NCBI GenBank assembly: GCA_011389985.1
Contig: JAABTH010000003.1
Location: 1 to 64,000, forward strand
DNA length: 64,000 bases
Origin: Bacillota bacterium
GTDB lineage: Bacteria; Bacillota; Dethiobacteria; DTU022
Reading direction: 5' to 3'
A model generated the notes under the pieces. That model made no database searches. It was not told the DNA's origin and saw only the letters and a program-made list of their open reading frames with translations. Positions 58,799 to 64,000 of this stretch are shown here, one piece after another; position 1 is the stretch's first letter, and each line of letters opens with the position of its first letter. The position numbers and the translations under genes are program-made.

Positions 58799-60592
58799 TT
58801 GTTCAAAGGAATTCGCCGTCGTATGATTGCTTATTACCTTGTTGTTATAGCTGTCATCGTAGTGCTTATGGGGGCTTTATTTGTCTGGTTTCTCAATTAC
58901 TTCTACATGCAGACCCTTCGTGAAAATCTCTATACGCAAGCCCGTCTGGCCGCTGCTCTGATTGAGGAAATGGCTGACAACGGCGCATATCCCGAAAAGT
59001 TTGATATTTTAAGTAAAAATCTTAGCAGTGAGCTGGGGCTTCGCTTTACACTTGTTGATAATGATGGTCTTGTTCTTGCCGATTCGTCAGAAAACCCTGC
59101 ATTAATGGAAAACCATGCTAACCGTCCTGAAATTATTGAAGCTCTGGAAAAGGAAAAAGGAGAAGCTGTTCGTTATAGCGTTACGCTCGATGAGCAAATG
59201 TTTTATCTCGCCGTTCCTCTTCGGATATCATTTTCAGGCGACAACACTGACAGCCCTGCTGTGATCCGCCTGGCCCTTCCACTCGCTGCTATTAACCAGG
59301 CCATATTTAATCTTATGCTCTATATAATTGGCGCTTTACTTTTATCTTCAATAGCTGCCCTGGCCGCAGCGATTATTATATCTTCGCGTATTACCGGACC
59401 TATTCAAAAAATAAGTAAAGCTTCAAAAGCAATCGCAAATGGCGATTATTATCCGGATCTTGCAATTGAGGGCAACGATGAGCTAGCTGATCTCGCAGTG
59501 AATATCAGCGAAATGGGCCAAACCATGGATAGAAGAATTGAACAGGTTCTCTTTGAAAAAAATAAGCTTGAAACTGTAGTTTCTTCTATGAGCAGCGGTA
59601 TTATTTTTGTTGACAGTGACCTTAAGATTGAGCTGATTAACCCTGCGGCAGAAGCTCTCTTTGAAGTAAGCCGTAATCAGGTTACCGGTAGCCCTGTTCA
59701 AAATATTGTCCGTTACTACGCTCTTTACGAAAACCTTAAAATTGTAAATAGGGATGGTAAGTCGCGTTTGATGGAAATGAATCTTTATTATCCCCGCAAT
59801 GTTATTCTTGAAACCTATATCCTGCCGGTTTCGGGTGCAGAAAATCGGATTAGCGGTATTCTGCTTCTTTTTCATGAAGTAACCCTTCAGCGGTCTCTTG
59901 AAAAAATGCGCAGTGATTTTGTGGCCAATGTATCACATGAACTGCGCACCCCTCTGACTTCAATCCGTGGTTATGCGGAAACCATTATGAATGAAAAACT
60001 TTCAGAACAACAGCTTCTTGAATTTCTACAGATAATTGACCGTGAAGCCGGCAGGCTCTCAAACCTTTTGGATGATCTGTTGGATCTTTCGCAAATAGAA
60101 AATGAAAAAAGTTTTGTTAAAAAAGAAATAGTTAGTATGGCTTCAGTTATAGAAGAAGCGATTAGAAGGGTGGAGGGCTCAAGGAAAAAGAAAAGTTTTC
60201 TGATAGAGCAACTTAAATCTGATCCGACTCTTCGGGTAATGGGTAATCATGAATGGCTTTGCCAGGCGCTTGTCAATATTCTTGAGAACAGTATCAGGCA
60301 TGGCTTCTCCGGAGGAAAAGTTATGATTAAAACGTCTCTTAAAGATAAAAACGTTGTTACAGAAATAACTGATAACGGCCCTGGCATTCCGAAAGCCGAC
60401 CTTCCCTATCTTTTCGAACGTTTTTACCGGGTTGACAAAGCCCGTTCGCGCAAAAGCGGCAGTACAGGCCTGGGTCTTTCAATTGTAAAGCATATAATGG
60501 AAGCGCACGGAGCTAAATATACCCTGGAAAGCCGCGAAAACTTGGGTACCACCTTCCGCTTTACACTCCCTCTTGCTGAGGAATTAAGTTAA
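58799..60592 (+). CDS. phoR: Phosphate-regulon sensor histidine kinase (PhoR type)
   Basis: Membrane sensor kinase of 597 residues. Two membrane helices (about 11-32 and 170-195) flank an external domain; then HAMP (SSRITGPIQKISKASKAIA), a PAS domain (about 255-360), the phospho-acceptor His 380 in VSHELRTPLTSIRGY, and an HATPase with N box (NILENSIRHG), G1 (DNGPGIP) and G2 (GSTGLGLSIVKH). This layout matches Bacillota PhoR, and PhoU-dependent signalling would be expected from the family. TTG start with ggaggtt 7 bases upstream. Confidence 0.92.
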   Translation: MFKGIRRRMIAYYLVVIAVIVVLMGALFVWFLNYFYMQTLRENLYTQARLAAALIEEMADNGAYPEKFDILSKNLSSELGLRFTLVDNDGLVLADSSENPALMENHANRPEIIEALEKEKGEAVRYSVTLDEQMFYLAVPLRISFSGDNTDSPAVIRLALPLAAINQAIFNLMLYIIGALLLSSIAALAAAIIISSRITGPIQKISKASKAIANGDYYPDLAIEGNDELADLAVNISEMGQTMDRRIEQVLFEKNKLETVVSSMSSGIIFVDSDLKIELINPAAEALFEVSRNQVTGSPVQNIVRYYALYENLKIVNRDGKSRLMEMNLYYPRNVILETYILPVSGAENRISGILLLFHEVTLQRSLEKMRSDFVANVSHELRTPLTSIRGYAETIMNEKLSEQQLLEFLQIIDREAGRLSNLLDDLLDLSQIENEKSFVKKEIVSMASVIEEAIRRVEGSRKKKSFLIEQLKSDPTLRVMGNHEWLCQALVNILENSIRHGFSGGKVMIKTSLKDKNVVTEITDNGPGIPKADLPYLFERFYRVDKARSRKSGSTGLGLSIVKHIMEAHGAKYTLESRENLGTTFRFTLPLAEELS

Positions 60593-60624
60593 ATATAGCT
60601 GAATCTTTACTCCTGAACTAAAAA

Positions 60625-60674
60625 TTAACCTTAATTTAACAACAATTTTACCTGAAATTCCTCATTCTTTAACT
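60625..60674 (+). promoter_or_regulatory. PhoP-binding box array upstream of pstS
   Basis: TTAACC (60625), TTAACA (60636), TTTACC (60647) and TTAACT (60669) sit in an exact 11-bp register, with one degenerate slot at 60658. This matches the direct-repeat PhoP boxes of B. subtilis (TTHAYA with 5-bp gaps). A TATGCT at 60684-60689 may be the -10, with the boxes replacing the -35. Confidence 0.8.
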
Positions 60675-60724
60675 TTGATCATTTATGCTGGTTAAGGTTA
60701 AATAATTTGTACAGGAGGAAAAGA

Positions 60725-61681
60725 ATGAATCAGAAAAGGTGGCTGACTTTATTAGGTTTAGTAGTAATGGTATCCATAATGCTTGTAGCAGGTTGCGGCA
60801 GTGAGGTTGCAACGGATGAAGCACCCGATGCCGAAGCTGATAACGGAGGGATTGAAGAAGATGTTGCCGCAGAAACGTCTTCAATTATGATTGCCGGCTC
60901 TGACTCCGAAGTAAACCTCGTAACAAGGCTGGCTGAAGAGTACATGAATGCCAATCCCAATGTTTCAATTGCGGTTACAGGTGGCGGTTCGGGCGTGGGC
61001 ATTTCATCGCTTATTGATGGCGATGTTGATATTGCCAATTCTTCCCGGCCAATGAAAGACGAAGAAATAGATGCTTTGAAAGCTAACCAGGGTGAAGATG
61101 TTTATGCTGTTCGCTTTGCTGTTGACGGTGTGGCTGTTGTCATTAACGAAAATAATCCCGTATCTGAACTTACTGTTGATCAAATTGGTGCTATCTACCG
61201 CGGTGAAATTACCAACTGGTCTGCAGTCGGCGGTGAAGATTTGGAAATTACTCTCTATGGTCGTCAAAGCACTTCGGGCACATACGTGTTTTTCATGGAA
61301 AAAGTTGTTCAGGCTGACTATTCACCGGAGATGCGTAACCTGGCAGGTACTTCCGATATCGTTGAAGCAGTAACCGGCGATGTAGGTGGAATCGGTTATG
61401 CGGCCATCGGTTATGCAACCAAGGACGGGATCAAGGCTATTAATGTCAAGGCCGATGACAATGCTTCCGCTTACGACCCGACCGTATTGGAAAATGTAAC
61501 TAGTGGCAACTATGCGCTAACCCGCCCGCTTTATCAGTATGTTTCCGGTAAGCCCAGCAGCGCAATCCTCGAATTCTTTCTTTTCGAAGTTAGTGAAGAA
61601 GGCCAGAACATTGTTCTGGATGAAGGGTTTTACCCGATTACAGCTGCTGATCTAGATTTTAATAAAGATGCTTTGGAATAG
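60725..61681 (+). CDS. pstS: Phosphate-binding lipoprotein PstS
   Basis: High-affinity phosphate-binding protein of the Pst importer, 318 residues. Signal peptide with lipobox LVAGC (Cys 24), an acidic linker to about 55, then the periplasmic-binding fold: IMIAGSDSEVNLVTRL, TGGGSGVGISSLIDGDVDIANSSR (phosphate-contacting Ser and Asp), GRQSTSGTYVFF. ATG 60725 follows aggagga; an earlier in-frame TTG has no site. A stable hairpin separates it from pstC. Confidence 0.94.
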   Translation: MNQKRWLTLLGLVVMVSIMLVAGCGSEVATDEAPDAEADNGGIEEDVAAETSSIMIAGSDSEVNLVTRLAEEYMNANPNVSIAVTGGGSGVGISSLIDGDVDIANSSRPMKDEEIDALKANQGEDVYAVRFAVDGVAVVINENNPVSELTVDQIGAIYRGEITNWSAVGGEDLEITLYGRQSTSGTYVFFMEKVVQADYSPEMRNLAGTSDIVEAVTGDVGGIGYAAIGYATKDGIKAINVKADDNASAYDPTVLENVTSGNYALTRPLYQYVSGKPSSAILEFFLFEVSEEGQNIVLDEGFYPITAADLDFNKDALE

Positions 61682-61729
61682 GCATAGGATCCAGTTAGAA
61701 ACTTTATTACTTTTAAAACCCCTCTTGCA

Positions 61730-61772
61730 GCCCTACGGCATAGTGTTAAATTTATACATTATGCCGTAGGGC
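61730..61772 (+). terminator. Hairpin between pstS and pstC
   Basis: Perfect 13-bp stem GCCCTACGGCATA/TATGCCGTAGGGC (61730-61742 with 61760-61772) with a 17-base loop and no T-run. It probably protects the pstS message or reduces downstream expression rather than terminating fully. Confidence 0.65.
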
Positions 61773-61825
61773 GGATTGATTATCAGTGTGCAATTGCAGA
61801 GGCGGTCTAACGAAGGAGGATTTAA

Positions 61826-62704
61826 TTGCATTCCCGGACAGAGTTGATCATGAAAATATTATTTTGGGCAAGTGGAATAGCCATTATTTTGTTTCTAGTT
61901 GGTATTCTCTTTACCCTGCTTTCTAATAGCATCCCTGCCCTGGGTGAAATTGGTATTGGATCTTTTTTCACTTCAGGTCTTTGGAGGCCCGGGGCTTATG
62001 GTGAGCCAACCTACAGTATTAATAATTTTATTCTGGGGACTTTTATGGTGACTGTGGGAGCGCTTGCTTTTGCTGTTCCGATGGGAGTAGCGGCTGCAGC
62101 CTACCTGGCTGAAATAGCTTCACCCTGGGAAAGGGAGTTTTTTAAACCGATAGTAGAGGTGTTGGCAGGCATACCCTCGGTAGTGCTAGGCTTTATCGGT
62201 TTGGTAGTTTTGGCCCCTTTGATCGCCCGATTCTTTAACATTCCAAGTGGTATAAACGCTTTAAACGGGGCAATTCTAGTCGGTATTATGGCTCTTCCCA
62301 CTATAATTACTTTGGCCGAAGATGCAATTACCGCAGTTCCCAAAGAATACCGTCATGCTTCACTGGCGTTGGGCGGCACCCAATGGCAGACAATCTGGAA
62401 GGTAACTGTACCAGCCGCTTTTTCCGGTATAACTGCTGCTGCTATGCTCGGTATGGGCAGGGCGATCGGTGAAACTATGACAGTGTTAATGGTTACAGGA
62501 AACATGATTGCGCGGCCGGAATCTTTTCTTGATTCGGTAAGAACCCTCAGTGCCAACATTGCTATTGAGATCGGCGACGTTGCTTTCGGATCGGTCCACT
62601 TCCATGCTTTATTTGTAGTAGGCCTGGTTCTTTTTATAATTACCTTTATTGTTAATCTGCTTGCTGATATTCTGATTCACCGGAAACCGGAGGTGAACAA
62701 ATGA
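61826..62704 (+). CDS. pstC: Phosphate ABC transporter permease PstC
   Basis: Membrane permease of 292 residues with six or seven helices. PMGVAAAAYLAEIASPWEREF (about 72-92), the EAA loop KEYRHASLALGGTQWQTIWK, and GRAIGETMTVLMVTGN are typical PstC features. TTG start with aaggagga. The stop overlaps pstA by 4 bases. Confidence 0.94.
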   Translation: MHSRTELIMKILFWASGIAIILFLVGILFTLLSNSIPALGEIGIGSFFTSGLWRPGAYGEPTYSINNFILGTFMVTVGALAFAVPMGVAAAAYLAEIASPWEREFFKPIVEVLAGIPSVVLGFIGLVVLAPLIARFFNIPSGINALNGAILVGIMALPTIITLAEDAITAVPKEYRHASLALGGTQWQTIWKVTVPAAFSGITAAAMLGMGRAIGETMTVLMVTGNMIARPESFLDSVRTLSANIAIEIGDVAFGSVHFHALFVVGLVLFIITFIVNLLADILIHRKPEVNK

Positions 62705-63588
62705 GAGCTGTTAGTGAAAAAGGAAGGACAAAACAATGGCGTGGTTCTGAGATAATCGGCTACTGGTTGTTACGGTTTTCTCTGATTCTGGTTCTTTTCA
62801 TCCTCGGTTTTATTATTGTTGATATTTTTACAAAGGGGATTGGTGTTATAAATTGGGAATTCCTGACTACTGCTCCCCGGGTAGGTATGACCGAAGGGGG
62901 GATTTTTCCAGCCATCGTAGGAACCCTGTATGTAACCCTCATCACGATAGCATTTGCCGTACCTCTTGGTGTTGCTGCAGCAATTTACCTGAATGAGTAT
63001 GCTGTACAGGGTCGATTAACGAGACTGGTCAGAATGTCTTTGCGCAATCTGGCCGGAGTGCCTTCAATTGTTTTTGGTCTTTTTGGTATGGCAGTATTTG
63101 TTAAATTTTTTGGTTTTGGTCCCTCACTTATTGCTGCTGGTTTTACACTGGGACTGTTGACGCTGCCTGTAACAGTTACTGCAGCAGAAGAAGCCTTGAT
63201 TACCGTGCCTCGTTCCTACCGGGCAGGATCATTTGCCTTGGGTGCAACCCGCTGGCAGGTTGTGCGTACAGTAGTACTGCCAAGAGCTATCCCCGGTATT
63301 CTAACCGGGACAATATTGGGCCTGGCTCGGGCGGCCGGTGAGACAGCGCCAATTTTGGCTACAGGGGCAGCATTTTTTTTGCCGTACCTGCCCGATTCAG
63401 TTAAGAGCCAGTTTATGGCTCTGCCTTACCATCTTTTTATCATGTCAACCCAGCACCATGCCCTGGCTGTGGTTCGGCCCATTGCTTACGGTACTGCTCT
63501 TGTATTGGTAACACTGGTAACCCTGCTCAACCTCGCAGCAGTTCTTTTACGTAAAAGATATCGTGATAAAGTGGCGAAAGGTCTGTAA
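62701..63588 (+). CDS. pstA: Phosphate ABC transporter permease PstA
   Basis: Second permease, 295 residues, six helices. PLGVAAAIYLNEYAVQGRLTR (about 82-102), the EAA loop RSYRAGSFALGATRWQVVR and GLARAAGETAPILATGAAFF identify PstA. ATG start overlapping the pstC stop. The region to pstB (57 bases) contains aggag. Confidence 0.95.
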   Translation: MRAVSEKGRTKQWRGSEIIGYWLLRFSLILVLFILGFIIVDIFTKGIGVINWEFLTTAPRVGMTEGGIFPAIVGTLYVTLITIAFAVPLGVAAAIYLNEYAVQGRLTRLVRMSLRNLAGVPSIVFGLFGMAVFVKFFGFGPSLIAAGFTLGLLTLPVTVTAAEEALITVPRSYRAGSFALGATRWQVVRTVVLPRAIPGILTGTILGLARAAGETAPILATGAAFFLPYLPDSVKSQFMALPYHLFIMSTQHHALAVVRPIAYGTALVLVTLVTLLNLAAVLLRKRYRDKVAKGL

Positions 63589-63645
63589 TGCAAGGCACAA
63601 TAATCAGAACAAAAGGTTCAGAATTCAGAAGTCAGGAGAATATAA

Positions 63646-64000
63646 ATGCAAATTCTAAATAGCGGAATCAGAAAAACAGATAAAATGGAGAATAACTTAA
63701 ATCCAAATTTTGCCTGTGAAACTAATGACAGCGGGAACAGCTATTGTGAAGTTCAAGTTGAGGGCCTTAATTTTTACTATGGCTCAAAACAGGCGCTGTT
63801 TGATGTGAATATTGAAGTTAAAGAAAAGGGTGTTGCGGCGTTAATCGGCCCTTCAGGCTGCGGTAAATCAACATTTTTACGGGTTCTTAACCGCATGAAT
63901 GATTTAATTCCGGGAACACGTCTTGAAGGCAGGATCAATGTCCACGGTGAGGATATTTATGATCCCTCAACCGATGTTGTTGAATTGCGTAAAAAAGTGG
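63646..64000 (+). CDS. pstB: Phosphate ABC transporter ATPase PstB (3' end beyond window)
   Basis: The reading frame opens at ATG 63646 after caggag and is still open at the window end. After an N-terminal extension of about 33 residues without parallel in E. coli PstB, the ATPase begins at [14 protein letters not shown] and has Walker [10 protein letters not shown] (68-76) and [14 protein letters not shown], which is specific for PstB. An alternative ATG at 63685 would shorten the extension to about 20 residues. Last visible gene of the pst operon. Confidence 0.95.
   Translation, partial: MQILNSGIRKTDKMENNLNPNFACETNDSGNSYCEVQVEGLNFYYGSKQALFDVNIEVKEKGVAALIGPSGCGKSTFLRVLNRMNDLIPGTRLEGRINVHGEDIYDPSTDVVELRKKV

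Noticed and set aside
63600-63645. Repeated ttcagaa/gtcagga sequence before pstB
   Set aside because: Short imperfect similarity only, probably leader sequence; no evidence of a mobile repeat.

Overview
The window looks like a chromosome segment of an anaerobic member of the Bacillota (Firmicutes), most likely of the Clostridia grade. The evidence is the gene order, which follows the replication-to-folate block known from Bacillus subtilis: tadA, SRP RNA, dnaX, yaaK/ybaB, recR, tmk, holB, ricT, abrB, metG, tatD, rsmA, veg, ispE, spoVG, glmU, prs, ctc, pth, mfd, spoVB-like, yabN, HU, divIC, yabR, tilS, hpt, ftsH, coaX and the fol genes. Other clues are the long Bacillota-type SRP RNA, strong Shine-Dalgarno sites, and anaerobic enzymes (pyruvate:ferredoxin oxidoreductase, formate-tetrahydrofolate ligase, hydroxyacyl-CoA dehydrogenase, iron alcohol dehydrogenase). 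About a third of the genes appear to start with TTG and almost none with GTG.

Layout. 1-6.7 kb: end of tadA, tRNA-Ser(CGA), and a peptide ABC importer with the permease/ATPase operon (C-B-D-F) on the minus strand and the binding lipoprotein divergent. 6.7-10.2 kb: tRNA-Ser(GGA), SRP RNA, an ACT protein, dnaX, ybaB, recR. 10.2-13.4 kb: a DUF3786 protein and an alpha/beta hydrolase on the minus strand, then guaB. 13.4-21.7 kb: tmk, holB, ricT, abrB, metG, tatD, an SCP2-like protein, rsmA, a YkuK protein, veg. 21.7-26 kb: a hydroxyacyl-CoA dehydrogenase, two NAD-salvage genes, ispE and a MobA-like protein. 26-34 kb: spoVG, a C-terminally truncated glmU, prs, ctc, pth, an unexplained structured intergenic element, mfd. 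34-42.7 kb: flippase, yabN, HU, divIC, yabR, tilS, hpt, ftsH. 42.7-52.7 kb: a P1-type hydrolase, fhs, a group II intron remnant, a minus-strand folate operon (folE-HD-folP-folB-folK) headed by a CPBP-like membrane protein, coaX, a patatin and a nitroreductase. 52.8-57.8 kb: PFOR (minus) and an alcohol dehydrogenase (plus). 58-64 kb: a PhoP/PhoR two-component system followed by pstS-pstC-pstA-pstB, with a clear 11-bp-phased Pho box before pstS.

How the genes fit together. Most are housekeeping: replication clamp loading (dnaX, holB), repair (recR, mfd), tRNA and ribosome maturation (tadA, metG, rsmA, tilS, pth), nucleotide and cofactor supply (guaB, tmk, prs, hpt, coaX, fol genes, fhs, NAD salvage) and envelope precursors (ispE, glmU, flippase). 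The fol operon and fhs together supply and load the one-carbon carrier. The last block is a phosphate-starvation regulon.

I found no defence island, CRISPR array, prophage or intact mobile element, and no convincing new multi-gene system. The best candidates for a second look are the structured RNA-like element before mfd, the truncated GlmU, the near-cognate start codons of tmk (ACG) and yabR (ATC), the group II intron fragment behind the fhs terminator, the HD hydrolase inside the folate operon, and the lack of sporulation genes in an otherwise conserved block. All calls come from reading the sequence; no database search was run.
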